Shown: piece by piece, positions 36,223 to 46,311 of the stretch
Position numbering within the stretch: position 1 is the first letter of the stretch
Layout: every line of letters starts with the position of its first letter
NCBI GenBank assembly: GCA_002842655.1
Contig: PHDP01000003.1
Location: 1 to 55,019 of the forward strand
Reading direction: 5' to 3'
Length of the DNA: 55,019 bases
From: Bacteroidetes bacterium HGW-Bacteroidetes-14
Lineage (GTDB): Bacteria > Bacteroidota > Bacteroidia > Bacteroidales > UBA932
Notes under the pieces: generated by a model
Seen by the model: only the letters and a program-made list of their open reading frames with translations
Told to the model about the DNA's origin: nothing
The model's database searches: none
Translations under genes and position numbers: made by a program

Positions 36223-38119
36223 TTATCAGATAGTATAGCTCATCCCGGAGCTCTACTCCTCCCCTGTCTGTAAGATCTCTGAGAACCTGGATGTAAGTTC
36301 TTGATTCATCATCTATTTCAAGCGAGAGTTCTGCTAAGTTTTTTGGCCCCTCAAGAAGAAGATCAATAACCTTCTTCTCAATTTCTCCGTAAAAATCATT
36401 CTCCTCCCTAACCCTTTTCCCGGCCAGACATATATCGCAGCAATTGCATGGTGGAGTTCCATATTCGCCGAAATATTCCAGCAGCATGGTTTGCCTGCAT
36501 TTGGACCTTGAGGAGAAATAGTCTATTACTCCTTCAATTTTTCTTTCCATGCTACCCCTCAGACTGTCATAAAGGTTTTGAGAAATCCTGAAGTTTTTTT
36601 CATCCAGCCTTTCGTCCTTAAGAATTAACAGGGGAGATCTTACAGAAGGAATATATGTAATAACACCCATCCTTGATAATGTTAATAAGCTTGATGTAAT
36701 TGCTGCCTTGCTGTTTCTGGTGATTTTTGCAATATACTCCTCGTCAACAGGTGTAAGTGCAGAGAAGAGCCCTGAATATAATCTCAGCAAAGTTTTGATA
36801 AATGCGTCAAGGGAGTTGTTTTTAAGCTGAATATTATAGAGTTCGTCCCTGGAAATTAAGAACTTAACTCTTGAAGGATTGTCAATCTCCTCAGTTACAT
36901 CCAGATATCCCTCCTTTGAAATGTATTTTAGAGAGTGATACGCAGGAACTGGATGCAGTCCTGAGCTTGAGGCAAAATCTGCAAGACTGAATTTAAGGAC
37001 TCTGTCTTTACCTGCGCCATAGGCGATTCCAAAGTAAATGAATATCTTCTGGTAAACAGATGCAATATACTCAACAGGAGGAAATGTAGATGAGAGAATT
37101 TTTCTCAGCCTTCCTGCATCTGACCTGCTCCATAAAAGAACGGCAAATGATTTATTCCCGTCTCTTCCGGCCCTGCCAGCCTCCTGATAGTATGCCTCCA
37201 GCGATTCGGGAGGATCAAGATGGCATACAAACCTGACATCAGATTTATCTATACCCATACCAAAAGCATTTGTGGCTACAATCACTCTTATGGCACCACT
37301 TTTCCAGTCGTCCTGTCTTGCTGAGCGCAGCGATGAACTTAAGCCGGCATGGTATGGCTCTGCCGATATCCCCTGCGCCTGAAGAAAAAGAGCAATCTCT
37401 TCTGCTTTCTTTCTCTCCCTTACATAAATAATTCCTGAGCCGTTTACAGATTTGGCAATCCTCAGAATCTGGCCGTTCTTGTCTTCGCTTTCCCTGCACA
37501 CATATGAAAGATTCTCTCTTCCAAAGCTTGATCTGATAATCTTAACATTCTTTAATTCAAGCTGATGTACAATCTCTTCTGTCACCTTCTCAGTTGCTGT
37601 CGCAGTTAATGCAATAGTAGCAAGCGGTGAGATCAGTTGCTTAATCTCTTTAATTTTCAGGTAGTCAGGCCTGAAGTCATGACCCCATTGTGATATGCAG
37701 TGAGCTTCATCTATCACAAGATAACTTACTCTCATTTTTGGTGCCCTGGCCCGGAACATTTCACTCCCAAGGCGTTCAGGCGAGAGATATAGAAACTTGT
37801 AATCTCCGTTAATTGCGTTGTCAACAGCAGCATCAATCTCATCACTTCCCATTCCTGAATAAACAGCAATAACAGGAATCCCCTTCTCCCTCAGAGATTC
37901 GGCCTGATCTTTAATAAGAGCAATCAAGGGTGTGACAACAATGGTAATTCCTTCTGTCATCAGGGCAGGAATCTGAAAAGTAACAGATTTTCCGCCTCCG
38001 GTAGGCATGAGGGCAAGGGTATCTCTCCCCTCAAGTACAGAGTTGATAATCTCCTCCTGATTTATTCGGAAAGAGTCATGTCCCCAGTACTGCTTTAATA
38101 TGTCGAGCGGAGTTGTCAT
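36215..38119 (-). CDS. recQ: ATP-dependent DNA helicase RecQ
   Basis: A 634-residue superfamily 2 helicase. Motif I is LMPTGGGKSVTFQIPA (near residue 38), motif II is VIDEAHCISQWGHDFRPDY, and motif VI is QEAGRAGRDG. The RecQ zinc-binding cysteines appear in CRQTMLLEYFGE, then PCNCCDIC (near 520-545). No HRDC domain is recognisable after the RQC region; the tail ends in a short winged-helix-like stretch (LAELSLEIDDES). This short type occurs beside longer RecQ paralogues in Bacteroidota. It stands alone on the minus strand. Confidence 0.95.
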   Translation of the reverse strand: MTTPLDILKQYWGHDSFRINQEEIINSVLEGRDTLALMPTGGGKSVTFQIPALMTEGITIVVTPLIALIKDQAESLREKGIPVIAVYSGMGSDEIDAAVDNAINGDYKFLYLSPERLGSEMFRARAPKMRVSYLVIDEAHCISQWGHDFRPDYLKIKEIKQLISPLATIALTATATEKVTEEIVHQLELKNVKIIRSSFGRENLSYVCRESEDKNGQILRIAKSVNGSGIIYVRERKKAEEIALFLQAQGISAEPYHAGLSSSLRSARQDDWKSGAIRVIVATNAFGMGIDKSDVRFVCHLDPPESLEAYYQEAGRAGRDGNKSFAVLLWSRSDAGRLRKILSSTFPPVEYIASVYQKIFIYFGIAYGAGKDRVLKFSLADFASSSGLHPVPAYHSLKYISKEGYLDVTEEIDNPSRVKFLISRDELYNIQLKNNSLDAFIKTLLRLYSGLFSALTPVDEEYIAKITRNSKAAITSSLLTLSRMGVITYIPSVRSPLLILKDERLDEKNFRISQNLYDSLRGSMERKIEGVIDYFSSRSKCRQTMLLEYFGEYGTPPCNCCDICLAGKRVREENDFYGEIEKKVIDLLLEGPKNLAELSLEIDDESRTYIQVLRDLTDRGGVELRDELYYLITN

Positions 38120-38177
38120 TGTTGAAAAATCTTTGAAAGTGTTGAAAAAGTAATAAATTTTGTTTGAGATAATTACC

Positions 38178-38185
38178 TAAATTTG
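38178..38185 (+). promoter_or_regulatory. -7 box of pckA
   Basis: TAAATTTG matches TAnnTTTG, about 42 bases before the ATG at 38227. TTTG copies occur upstream, but at shorter than usual spacing. Confidence 0.5.
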
Positions 38186-38226
38186 TTTCAATATACAAAA
38201 TCCTAACAAAATAACATTAAAAAGAT

Positions 38227-39819
38227 ATGGTAGCCTTAGATCTCTTAAAGTATGGCATTGCAAATGTCGGCAAAGTATTGCATAATCCATCGTACGAAGT
38301 AATGTTCCAGGCCGAAATTTCAGAAAAAAACGAAGGGTTCGAAAGAGGAGTTCTCACCAATACAGGTGCAGTTGCAGTTAAAACCGGAATTTTCACCGGA
38401 AGATCACCAAAAGACAAATACATTGTTAAAGACTCTGTAACAGCAGACACTATCTGGTGGGACGGTAATATTAACAAGCCTATTGACAACAGTGTCTGGA
38501 ATGAGTGCAAAAAAATTGCACAGAATCAGCTGTCAGGTAAAGACCTTCTTTATGTTGTAGATGCATACTGCGGTACAAATGAAGATACCAGAATGAAGGT
38601 GCGTTTTATTATGGAAGTTGCATGGCAGGCCCACTTTGTCACAAACATGTTTATCAGACCATCAAAATATGAACTTGAAAATTTTGGAGAGCCTGATTTT
38701 GTGTTCATTAATGCATCAAAGGCAACAAATCCAAAATGGAAGGAGCAGAATCTTCATTCAGATGTATTTGTGCTCTTCAACTTAACGGAAAAAATGTCAG
38801 TTTGCGGCGGAACTTGGTATGGCGGTGAGATGAAGAAGGGCATCTTTTCTATGATGAACTACTATCTTCCCCTCAGGGGAATTGCTGCTATGCACTGCTC
38901 AGCAAATGTTGGTAAAGATGGCGATGTTGCTGTATTTTTCGGCCTTTCCGGTACCGGTAAAACCACTCTGTCGGCAGATCCGAAACGCTTTTTGATTGGC
39001 GACGACGAACATGGCTGGGACAATCACGGTGTTTTCAATTTTGAAGGCGGATGCTATGCAAAAACCATCAACCTGAGTGAAGAAAACGAACCAGACATCT
39101 GGAGAGCAATTAAAAGGGATGCCCTGCTTGAAAATGTAACAGTTCACGAAGACGGCAGTATTGACTATTCAGATGCCTCAGTGACTGAAAATACACGGGT
39201 CTCCTATCCTATTTACCATATCAGCAAGATTGTCCTTCCATCCAAGGCCGGACATGCTAAAAAGATTATTTATCTCTCTGCCGATGCTTTTGGAGTTTTG
39301 CCTCCCGTTTCTATATTGGACAGAAACCAGGCACAGTACCACTTCCTTTGCGGATATACATCAAAACTGGCCGGTACCGAGCGCGGCATAACTGAGCCTG
39401 TCCCTTCTTTCTCACCGGCATTCGGAGAGGCATTCCTGACACTCCATCCAACTATATATGCACAGACACTTGCAAAAAAAATGGATGAACATGGTGCCAA
39501 AGCCTATCTTGTTAACACTGGCTGGAACGGAACCGGAAAAAGAATTTCAATTAAGGATACCAGGGCAATCATTGATTCTATTATTGACGGAACTATAGAG
39601 ACAGCAGAGAGAAAGCACATTCCGGTTCTTAACCTGACAGTTCCTGTTGCTCTTAAAAATGTTTCAGAAGGGATTCTTGATCCGAGAGATACATATAACA
39701 ACAAAGAAGAGTGGAATGAAAAGGCAAGGTCTCTGGCTGCAAAATACATTAAAAACTTCGAACAATATTGTGATAACGATGCAGCAAAAGCACTTGTTGC
39801 CTCGGGTCCTCAAATCTGA
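38227..39819 (+). CDS. pckA: Phosphoenolpyruvate carboxykinase (ATP)
   Basis: A 530-residue PckA that interconverts oxaloacetate and PEP with ATP. The P-loop [10 protein letters not shown] (239-248) is followed by LIGDDEHGW. The substrate loop [11 protein letters not shown] is near residue 55, and the ATP-type signature continues with [20 protein letters not shown]. In fermentative Bacteroidota the enzyme often runs toward oxaloacetate, feeding the succinate branch and making ATP. It is followed within 10 bases by a cyclophilin gene. Confidence 0.97.
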   Translation: MVALDLLKYGIANVGKVLHNPSYEVMFQAEISEKNEGFERGVLTNTGAVAVKTGIFTGRSPKDKYIVKDSVTADTIWWDGNINKPIDNSVWNECKKIAQNQLSGKDLLYVVDAYCGTNEDTRMKVRFIMEVAWQAHFVTNMFIRPSKYELENFGEPDFVFINASKATNPKWKEQNLHSDVFVLFNLTEKMSVCGGTWYGGEMKKGIFSMMNYYLPLRGIAAMHCSANVGKDGDVAVFFGLSGTGKTTLSADPKRFLIGDDEHGWDNHGVFNFEGGCYAKTINLSEENEPDIWRAIKRDALLENVTVHEDGSIDYSDASVTENTRVSYPIYHISKIVLPSKAGHAKKIIYLSADAFGVLPPVSILDRNQAQYHFLCGYTSKLAGTERGITEPVPSFSPAFGEAFLTLHPTIYAQTLAKKMDEHGAKAYLVNTGWNGTGKRISIKDTRAIIDSIIDGTIETAERKHIPVLNLTVPVALKNVSEGILDPRDTYNNKEEWNEKARSLAAKYIKNFEQYCDNDAAKALVASGPQI

Positions 39820-39825
39820 TCAGTG

Positions 39826-40542
39826 ATGAAAAATTTTCTGATTAAATCAATTCTGATTATCTCTGTAATTCTTATGCTGAATCCCGCCTGCGCATCAGGA
39901 AAAGGAAGAAGCTGGCATGTCAAAATTCTCACCACTAAAGGAGAGATAGTCGTTAAGTTATATGATGACACTCCTGTACACAGGGATAACTTCGTTAAAC
40001 TAGTTAAAAGCGGCTATTATGAGGGGATTTTATTTCACCGGGTTATAAATAACTTTATGATTCAGTCCGGTGATCCGGATTCGAAGGAGCGTATTCCTGA
40101 AAAACTTTACGGAAATGGCGGACCTGCACAAAATTTACCGGCTGAAATTAAACCTCACCTTTTTCACAAAAGAGGAGTACTTGCATCAGCTCGCGAGGGA
40201 GATACAGATAATCCAAAAAGAGAATCATCTGCTTCTCAGTTCTATATTGTAGAAGGTAAGATTCTGGATGATGAAGCACTTGATGCAGTCGAAATAAGAG
40301 TAGACAAACGAAATTCAGATAACGGCATTAACTTACCATACAAAATTTCTCCTGAAAGAAGAGAAATTTACAAAACTGTTGGAGGAACTCCTCATCTTGA
40401 CACACAATACACAATATTCGGAGAGGTTATTAGCGGTATGGAAGTTGTCGAAATTATTTCTGACGTGAAAACAGATTCCAATGACAGACCCGTAGATGAT
40501 ATCTGGATTATTTCAGCAAAAGCATTTAAAAAAAGGAACTAA
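39826..40542 (+). CDS. Exported cyclophilin-type peptidyl-prolyl isomerase
   Basis: A 238-residue protein from the ATG at 39826; a GTG three bases earlier is less likely. The N-terminus (KSILIISVILMLNPACASG) is a signal peptide with a Cys, possibly a lipobox (NPAC). The cyclophilin core has VKLYDDTPVHRDNFVKL, GILFHRVINNFMIQSGDP and the SASQFYIVEG segment. An insertion of about 45 residues (from DDEALDAVEIRV to GGTPHLD) precedes the final YTIFGEVISGMEVV strand, as in other Bacteroidota envelope cyclophilins. It probably assists folding in the periplasm. It is 11 bases before the peptidase gene. Confidence 0.9.
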   Translation: MKNFLIKSILIISVILMLNPACASGKGRSWHVKILTTKGEIVVKLYDDTPVHRDNFVKLVKSGYYEGILFHRVINNFMIQSGDPDSKERIPEKLYGNGGPAQNLPAEIKPHLFHKRGVLASAREGDTDNPKRESSASQFYIVEGKILDDEALDAVEIRVDKRNSDNGINLPYKISPERREIYKTVGGTPHLDTQYTIFGEVISGMEVVEIISDVKTDSNDRPVDDIWIISAKAFKKRN

Positions 40543-40553
40543 ACTAACTTAAT

Positions 40554-42224
40554 ATGAAAAAACTTCTTTTACTAACAGCAACTTTTGCTATGCTGGCAGG
40601 TTGCGGAAACAAAGATGAAATGAAACTTCAGGAGATTATTACTCAAACAGAAAATCAGGTAAAGCCGCTTAACAAGGAGGCTGCACTTGCATACTGGAAT
40701 GGAACAATCACTGGCGATACTGCGGAATTTGAAAAATATTCCAGGGCAAATATCGCTATTACAAAGATCTACTCAGATTCAGCTACTTTTGCTGCTCTTA
40801 AAGAGATTAAGGAGAACGGAAAAATTAAAGATCCCGTACTGGTAAGACAAATGGAGGTACTGTACAACTCTTTCCTTTCTAATCAGGTTGATACAGCTCT
40901 GCTTAACAGTATCATAATGAAATCTACCGCTCTTGAACAAAAATACGCCGAATTCAGGGCAAGTTTCAGAGGTAAAACCATTTCTGACAATGAAGTAGAA
41001 AAGATACTTCAGACTTCTACTGATAACAAGGAGCTGGAAGATGTATGGAAAGCACATAAGGAGATAGGCCCGTTTGTAGCTGCAGATGTGGTTGAGATTA
41101 TCAAACTCAGAAATCAGGTTGCGACTTCTCTTGGTTATGACAATTTCCACACTATGTCTCTGGAGTTGTCCGGACAAAATCCGCAGGAGATATCTGCACT
41201 CTTTGATGAACTCGATTCCCTTACAAAAGGAGAGTTTGCCAGTCTGAAATCCACTATGGATTCTGCATTTGCCATCAGATACAAACTGCCAAAAGAGAAA
41301 CTCATGCCATGGCACTATCAGGGACGTTATTTCCAGGAATCTCCTCAGCTATATCCTGTTGAACTTGATAAATATTACAAAGGAAAGAATCTGGAGCAGC
41401 TTACAACAGATTTCTATATGGGAATAGGTCTGGATGTGAGTAAAATTATGGCCAACAGCGACCTTTATGAAAAGGAAAAGAAGAATCAGCACGCATATTG
41501 TATTGATATTGACGGAGAAGGCGATGTAAGAGTTCTGTGCAATATTAGTGATAACGAGTCGTGGATGGGTACTATGCTTCATGAATTTGGCCACGCTGTA
41601 TATTCACAGGGTCACGATATTCCTGAAAATCCGTATTTCCTTAGGAATGCAGCTCACACCTTTACCACAGAGGCAGTTGCTATGATCTTCGGACGTCTTT
41701 CAAGGAATCCAAAATGGATGATGCAGAATCTGGGTATTACAGAGGAGGAGATGAACCTTATCGCTGACGATTGCTTTAAATCTCTGAAACTTCAGCAGCT
41801 GGTATTCAGCAGATGGGTACAGGTAGTATACAGGTTTGAGAAATCTATGTATGCAAATCCAGATCAGGATTTGAATAAATTATGGTGGGATCTGGCAGAA
41901 CAATATCAAATGCTAACTAGACCAGAAGGAAGAAATTCACCGGACTGGGCAACCAAAATTCATATAGCACTTTACCCTTGCTATTATCATAATTATCAGC
42001 TTGGAGAACTATTCGCATCTCAGATGCACTACTATATTGTAGAAAACATTACAAAATCCGGCGATTACCGTAACGAATCATATGTTGGAAACAAAGAGGT
42101 AGGAACCTGGATGACAAAGAATGTCTTCAATCCGGGGATGAAATTCAAATGGAATGATATGATTGAAAAGGCAACCGGCGAAAAGCTTACTGCTAAATAT
42201 TTTGCAAAACAATTTGTGGATTAA
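40554..42224 (+). CDS. M2/M3-like zinc metallopeptidase lipoprotein
   Basis: A 556-residue lipoprotein with lipobox LAGC (Cys17). The zinc motif HEFGHAVYSQG starts at His343, and the third ligand is probably Glu373 in FTTEAVAMIF. The mostly helical fold resembles peptidyl-dipeptidases of families M2 (ACE-like) and M3. It would cleave small peptides at the cell envelope. It follows an exported cyclophilin gene by 11 bases and ends before a bidirectional terminator. Confidence 0.87.
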   Translation: MKKLLLLTATFAMLAGCGNKDEMKLQEIITQTENQVKPLNKEAALAYWNGTITGDTAEFEKYSRANIAITKIYSDSATFAALKEIKENGKIKDPVLVRQMEVLYNSFLSNQVDTALLNSIIMKSTALEQKYAEFRASFRGKTISDNEVEKILQTSTDNKELEDVWKAHKEIGPFVAADVVEIIKLRNQVATSLGYDNFHTMSLELSGQNPQEISALFDELDSLTKGEFASLKSTMDSAFAIRYKLPKEKLMPWHYQGRYFQESPQLYPVELDKYYKGKNLEQLTTDFYMGIGLDVSKIMANSDLYEKEKKNQHAYCIDIDGEGDVRVLCNISDNESWMGTMLHEFGHAVYSQGHDIPENPYFLRNAAHTFTTEAVAMIFGRLSRNPKWMMQNLGITEEEMNLIADDCFKSLKLQQLVFSRWVQVVYRFEKSMYANPDQDLNKLWWDLAEQYQMLTRPEGRNSPDWATKIHIALYPCYYHNYQLGELFASQMHYYIVENITKSGDYRNESYVGNKEVGTWMTKNVFNPGMKFKWNDMIEKATGEKLTAKYFAKQFVD

Positions 42225-42241
42225 TCAATATCTTCAAACTT

Positions 42242-42277
42242 AAAGGGTGACTTCCCACTGGAAAGTCACCCTTTTTT
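42242..42277. terminator. Bidirectional terminator between the peptidase and MBL genes
   Basis: AAAGGGTGACTT (42242-42253) pairs with AAGTCACCCTTT (42263-42274) around CCCACTGGA, with T runs on both strands. It serves two convergent operons. Confidence 0.88.
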
Positions 42278-42287
42278 ATTTCGTAAA

Positions 42288-43112
42288 TCAGTCAAAAATG
42301 TACATTCTGGAGGAGGCTCCTCGGGGAAGACATTCCAGAGTGATATTTTCTCCGGGAATAGCTCCTGCAGACAAAAGAGACTGAGATGCCGTACTGTAGG
42401 CAATCTCCGGATTGTTGTTATTTGCGCTTAAATGACACAACAGAAGAGATTTCATCTCTCTGTGATAAATTTTACCAATAGCTTCTGCGCTCTGTTTATT
42501 GCTTAGATGTCCCTTTCCGTTACTTATTCTCTCAATAAGCATCTTTGGATATGAACCACCCTTAAGCATATCACAGTCATAATTGGATTCAAATACCAGG
42601 TGATTTGCCATAGAAGCATATTTAAGAACGGTTTCTGTTACTGCTCCCACATCTGTTACAAGAGTAATTTTCACACCTGACATTTCAATGAAAAAACCAT
42701 AGTTATCTGTGCCATCATGAGGTACAGGAAACGGCGTAATCTTTACATTTTTGTATTCTGAGGGAGTTTCAGCTTCAATTACTCTCTTAAAAGCTCCAAT
42801 TTTTCCTCTTGTAACAAAGTGATCTGAAAGAGCCTTGTGCAGAGACTCTGTAGCATAAACAGGTTTCATAAATCTCTCAGCAAAAGATCCCAGGTGCTTA
42901 ATATGATCTATGTGGTCATGTGTTACCAGAACAAGGTCAATCTCACTTAAATCAATTCCATATTCTGTAAGTCTCTTTTTTGCTGTTCTTACACCTATAC
43001 CAAAGTCGATGATTATGGAGACGGTGCCATTACTCAGATAATAACAATTACCATTACTTCCGCTTGAAAGGGATATAAATTTAACTCTCTCTTCTTTATC
43101 GAAAATTAACAT
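42288..43112 (-). CDS. MBL-fold metallohydrolase (YycJ/WalJ-like)
   Basis: A 274-residue metallo-beta-lactamase-fold protein with the family start FISLSSGSNGNCYYLS and the metal motif THDHIDHIKHLG. It has further metal-binding HDG (VPHDGTDN) and DVGAVTETVL segments. WalJ-like proteins are presumed nucleases or phosphodiesterases active in DNA replication and repair. It is the last gene of the nucleoside salvage run and overlaps the HAD gene end by 7 bases, but its family gives no direct link to that pathway. Confidence 0.88.
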   Translation of the reverse strand: MLIFDKEERVKFISLSSGSNGNCYYLSNGTVSIIIDFGIGVRTAKKRLTEYGIDLSEIDLVLVTHDHIDHIKHLGSFAERFMKPVYATESLHKALSDHFVTRGKIGAFKRVIEAETPSEYKNVKITPFPVPHDGTDNYGFFIEMSGVKITLVTDVGAVTETVLKYASMANHLVFESNYDCDMLKGGSYPKMLIERISNGKGHLSNKQSAEAIGKIYHREMKSLLLCHLSANNNNPEIAYSTASQSLLSAGAIPGENITLECLPRGASSRMYIFD

Positions 43113-43720
43113 AGGAAAGGTTTTAGATCATTTTTCAGATCATTTTCCTGAAGCATAAGTGCCGTCTTGATTCCTAGTTTTTGGGCAGCCTCCAGATTAA
43201 CCGGAGAGTCATCTACAAACAGAGTCTCCTCCGGAACAAGTGATGAATTTTCCAGTACTTTTTCAAAAATTCTGATATCTGGTTTGGCAAGTTTCATCTC
43301 GAAAGAAAGATACATTTTTTCAAAATATTCCTCCATAGGGCATCCGCCTTTTGCAAACATAGGTTTTACAGTTTCAACTGCAACGGGGTTTGTATTGCTT
43401 AAAAGGAAAACTCTGTAATTTTTTTTATAGTCAAGGATTGCATTGAGCTTTTCAAGAGGAATTTCCGGAAGAAACGCAGCCATAGCTTCATCAATCTCCT
43501 CATTTGTTGCACTTCCCTTTATCCCCTCTCTTACATATGCCCGGAATTCTTCTGTGTCAATAATCCCTTTTTCATAATCCATAAAGAATCCTTCCTGAAA
43601 GTATTCATTGATAATACGCCCAAAATCTTCATGTCCGATTTTTGTAAATGCGTCTATGCATCTTTGTTTGTCAAGCCTTACAATGACTCCGCCAAGGTCA
43701 AATATTATATTTTTAATCAT
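43106..43720 (-). CDS. HAD-superfamily (subfamily IA) phosphatase
   Basis: A 204-residue HAD hydrolase. Motif I is FDLGGVIVRLD, with the second Asp of the DxD replaced by Gly as in the YihX-like group. Motif II is LLSNTNPVAV, motif III Lys is in MKLAKPDIRIF, and motif IV is FVDDSPVNLEAA. Residues 15-85 form a small helical cap. YihX relatives dephosphorylate small sugar phosphates. It lies 33 bases downstream of mtnA. A role in removing a phosphate or in detoxification within the MTA salvage run is possible but unproven. Confidence 0.88.
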   Translation of the reverse strand: MIKNIIFDLGGVIVRLDKQRCIDAFTKIGHEDFGRIINEYFQEGFFMDYEKGIIDTEEFRAYVREGIKGSATNEEIDEAMAAFLPEIPLEKLNAILDYKKNYRVFLLSNTNPVAVETVKPMFAKGGCPMEEYFEKMYLSFEMKLAKPDIRIFEKVLENSSLVPEETLFVDDSPVNLEAAQKLGIKTALMLQENDLKNDLKPFLC

Positions 43721-43753
43721 AATTCAAATTTGTGCAAATATCGTTCAAATTCT

Positions 43754-44809
43754 TCAGAAGGAAAAGTTATAAGGATATCTGAAGATTCCTCTGTCCGTTA
43801 CAATCGCAGTAATCAGCTCAGCAGGAGTAACATCAAATGCAGGGTTATAGGTTTTTACTCCCTCCGGAGCAATTTCTACACCATTTACAGGTTCTGTAAT
43901 CTCTTTTCCCCCTCTCTCTTCAATGATTATTTCTGAACCACTTCTGGTCTCAGAATCTATTGTTGAGACCGGCCCAAGGATATAAAACGGAATTGAATAA
44001 TGTCTGGCCAGAATTGCAAGAGAAAGTGTACCAATCTTATTTGCGGTATCTCCGTTTGCAGCAATTCTGTCGCAACCTGTAAAAACTGCATCGATAAAAC
44101 CTCTCTGCATTAGAGTTGCTGCCATATTATCGCAAATAAGAGTAATATCTGCACCTGCCCTTTTCAGTTCAAATGAAGTGAGTCTCGCCCCCTGAAACAG
44201 AGGTCTGGTTTCGCAAGAATAAATCTTCAGTTTCATTCCCCGCTCCATTGCAAGATAAACCGGGGCCAGAGCTGTCCCGTACCTGCCTGTAGCAAGATGG
44301 CCTGCGTTGCAATGAGTAAGTATTCTGGAGCCGTCATTAATGAGAGACAGACCAAATTGGGCAATCTTTACTGACATTTCAATATCCTCTGCTTTAATCA
44401 GCTGAGCCTCCTTCAGAAGTTCAGCGCGGAGTCTGTCAGGGGCACAAAGGTATTCAGCTTTTAAAGAAATGAACTTTCTCTTCATCCTGTCAAGAGCCCA
44501 CTTAAGATTAACTGCAGTTGGCCTGGTTGCCGAAAACTTTTCGTAAACCCGTCCAAATATTATCTCGAGTTCGTTTGATGATAAAGCTGCAGATTGCATG
44601 ATTACAACGGCAATGCCGGCCGCAGCGGCTATTCCTATGGCCGGAGCTCCTCTCACTCTTAGTGATTTAATTGCCTCAGCAATTTCGTCTTCTTCTGATA
44701 GCTCAAGAAATACCTCTTTGCCAGGCAGTAAGGTTTGGTCTATAATTTTAACAAATCTGCCCGCCGGGTCAATTTCAACTGCATCAAAGCCTATGGGATT
44801 GCTAATCAT
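43754..44809 (-). CDS. mtnA: S-methyl-5-thioribose-1-phosphate isomerase MtnA
   Basis: A 351-residue isomerase that converts 5-methylthioribose 1-phosphate to the ribulose form. Family residues are clear: VRGAPAIGIAAAAG near 52-65, the catalytic Cys167 in THCNAGHLATGRYGTAL, ETRPLFQGARLTSFEL, and the catalytic Asp247 in GCDRIAANGDTANKIGT. This distinguishes it from eIF2B-related regulators and ribose-1,5-bisphosphate isomerase. The start overlaps the end of the class II aldolase gene by 8 bases. Relatives also isomerise 5-deoxyribose 1-phosphate. Confidence 0.96.
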   Translation of the reverse strand: MISNPIGFDAVEIDPAGRFVKIIDQTLLPGKEVFLELSEEDEIAEAIKSLRVRGAPAIGIAAAAGIAVVIMQSAALSSNELEIIFGRVYEKFSATRPTAVNLKWALDRMKRKFISLKAEYLCAPDRLRAELLKEAQLIKAEDIEMSVKIAQFGLSLINDGSRILTHCNAGHLATGRYGTALAPVYLAMERGMKLKIYSCETRPLFQGARLTSFELKRAGADITLICDNMAATLMQRGFIDAVFTGCDRIAANGDTANKIGTLSLAILARHYSIPFYILGPVSTIDSETRSGSEIIIEERGGKEITEPVNGVEIAPEGVKTYNPAFDVTPAELITAIVTDRGIFRYPYNFSF

Positions 44810-45476
44810 TTTTCAGGAATCTGGCCCTAAGATCATTTAACTGAGTCATTTGTTTATATGTAAAGTGCCTTGGCTTTGCTCCGCGGGAATCCATAATGTG
44901 AGAGATTTTGCAATGTGCTTCAACGACTTCTGTCCGCCAGTATGCCTCCTCAAGTGTTTTTCCCCATGTTATCAGTCCGTGATTTTGTAATACAAGCACC
45001 TTCCTTCCTTTAGACATAGCGGCTATCTGCTCGTTGATTTCTGCAGACCCGGGAGTGTTGTACGGAGCAAGTACCAGCTCTCCCATCCAGATTGCAGACT
45101 CGGCACTTAATGGAACAGATGGAACAGACTCCGTGAAGGCATAAGAGCATGTATAAGGCGGATGTGAATGAACAATGCCTCCCGCATCCGGGTGAACTCT
45201 GTAAATTGCAAGGTGAGCATGGAGTTCCGATGATGCTCGTTTTGCTCCGTAGATCTGACTCCCGTTACCATCCACAATTACAAGGTCTGATTCGTTCAAG
45301 CCACTTTTAGAGTGAAGTGTGGGAGTAATCATAAACAAATCCTCATCAAGGCGAATTGAAAGATTACCCCCGTTTCCGTCAACAAATGATTTCTGCCATA
45401 CGACCTCTGAGTAGTATGTCAGAGCAAACGCCTGATCATAAAATTGTTTGGGTATGGGCCTGAATTCATTCATCAT
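44802..45476 (-). CDS. Class II aldolase, candidate methylthioribulose/deoxyribulose 1-phosphate aldolase
   Basis: A 224-residue zinc class II aldolase (AraD/FucA fold). Zinc ligands are His102 and His104 in IVHSHPPYTC and His165 in LQNHGLITWG. The catalytic acid is Glu83 in SSELHAHL; GNLSIR and HSKSGL bind phosphate. HSHPPY is of the aldolase type, unlike the HTHS-type segment typical of MtnB dehydratase. Next to mtnA, PNP and an MTA deaminase, the best reading is cleavage of 5-methylthioribulose 1-phosphate, or the 5-deoxy analogue, to dihydroxyacetone phosphate and an aldehyde. Fuculose 1-phosphate aldolase or MtnB remain possible. Confidence 0.8.
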   Translation of the reverse strand: MMNEFRPIPKQFYDQAFALTYYSEVVWQKSFVDGNGGNLSIRLDEDLFMITPTLHSKSGLNESDLVIVDGNGSQIYGAKRASSELHAHLAIYRVHPDAGGIVHSHPPYTCSYAFTESVPSVPLSAESAIWMGELVLAPYNTPGSAEINEQIAAMSKGRKVLVLQNHGLITWGKTLEEAYWRTEVVEAHCKISHIMDSRGAKPRHFTYKQMTQLNDLRARFLKND

Positions 45477-45484
45477 GTTTGATT

Positions 45485-46306
45485 TTACAAAGACTTGATA
45501 ATTGCAGTAAAGAGCCTTGTCATTCTGTCAGCGGCTTTGTTTGCTGCTATTACCACATCGTCTCCGTCATTTACATAATCTTCACTAAAGCTGAATGCCT
45601 CATTTGTTATTACGGACATCCCGAATACAGGTATTGATGAATGTCTTGCGACTATCACTTCAGGAACAGTTGACATACCAACAGCATCTGCACCAATCTT
45701 TCCAAAATAACCATATTCGGCTGGTGTTTCATATGTGGGACCGGTACCTGCGAGGTAAACGCCTTTCTGAAGTTTGATTTCCATTGATGCAGCAAGCTCT
45801 TCTGCCCTCTTTATAATCTGAAGGTCATAAGGTCTTGTCATGTCTGGAAATCTTGGCCCAAACTCATCCAGATTTTTCCCAATAAGCGGGTTTGGCATAA
45901 GGTTAATATGATCCCTGATTATCATCAGATCACCAACTCTGAATGATGGATTTACTCCCCCCGCAGCATTGGAAACAAACAGGTAAGATATTCCCAGAAT
46001 TTTCATCACCCTGATTGGAAGAGTAACCTGATCCATTCCGTATCCTTCATAATAGTGGAACCTTCCCTGCATTGCAACAACGCTTTTTCCGCCAAGTTCT
46101 CCAAAAATCAGATTCCCCTTATGTCCCATTGCTGTTGATTTTGCAAAGTGCGGAATCTCTCCGTAAGGGATTACAATTTTGTTTTCAATTTTTTCTCCTA
46201 GTTCTCCCAGACCGCTGCCAAGCACAATACCTGCAAAAGGTCTTATTTCTCCTGTCTTCGCTGAAATATAAGCTGCAGCTTCATTAATTCTTTGTAAAAT
46301 TTCCAT
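45485..46306 (-). CDS. punA: Trimeric purine nucleoside phosphorylase (inosine/methylthioinosine type)
   Basis: A 273-residue class I PNP. Motifs are [12 protein letters not shown] near 30-41, the phosphate loop MGHKGNL, the GRFHYYEGY segment, [18 protein letters not shown] with Glu193, and [12 protein letters not shown]. The base-recognition residue is Asn235 in VITNEAF, corresponding to the Asn that selects 6-oxopurines; methylthioadenosine phosphorylases have Asp there. It should therefore cleave inosine-type nucleosides such as methylthioinosine. That fits the deaminase gene 5 bases upstream and mtnA downstream. Confidence 0.9.
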   Translation of the reverse strand: MEILQRINEAAAYISAKTGEIRPFAGIVLGSGLGELGEKIENKIVIPYGEIPHFAKSTAMGHKGNLIFGELGGKSVVAMQGRFHYYEGYGMDQVTLPIRVMKILGISYLFVSNAAGGVNPSFRVGDLMIIRDHINLMPNPLIGKNLDEFGPRFPDMTRPYDLQIIKRAEELAASMEIKLQKGVYLAGTGPTYETPAEYGYFGKIGADAVGMSTVPEVIVARHSSIPVFGMSVITNEAFSFSEDYVNDGDDVVIAANKAADRMTRLFTAIIKSL

Positions 46307-46311
46307 TTTAT

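Noticed and set aside
44802-45476. Class II aldolase gene as mtnB
   Set aside because: The zinc segment HSHPPY and the SSE motif fit aldolases better; MtnC and MtnD are not nearby. Not excluded, but less likely.
45485-46306. PNP as a methylthioadenosine phosphorylase (MtnP)
   Set aside because: The base-recognition residue is Asn235 in VITN, typical of 6-oxopurine enzymes, and a deaminase gene is directly upstream.
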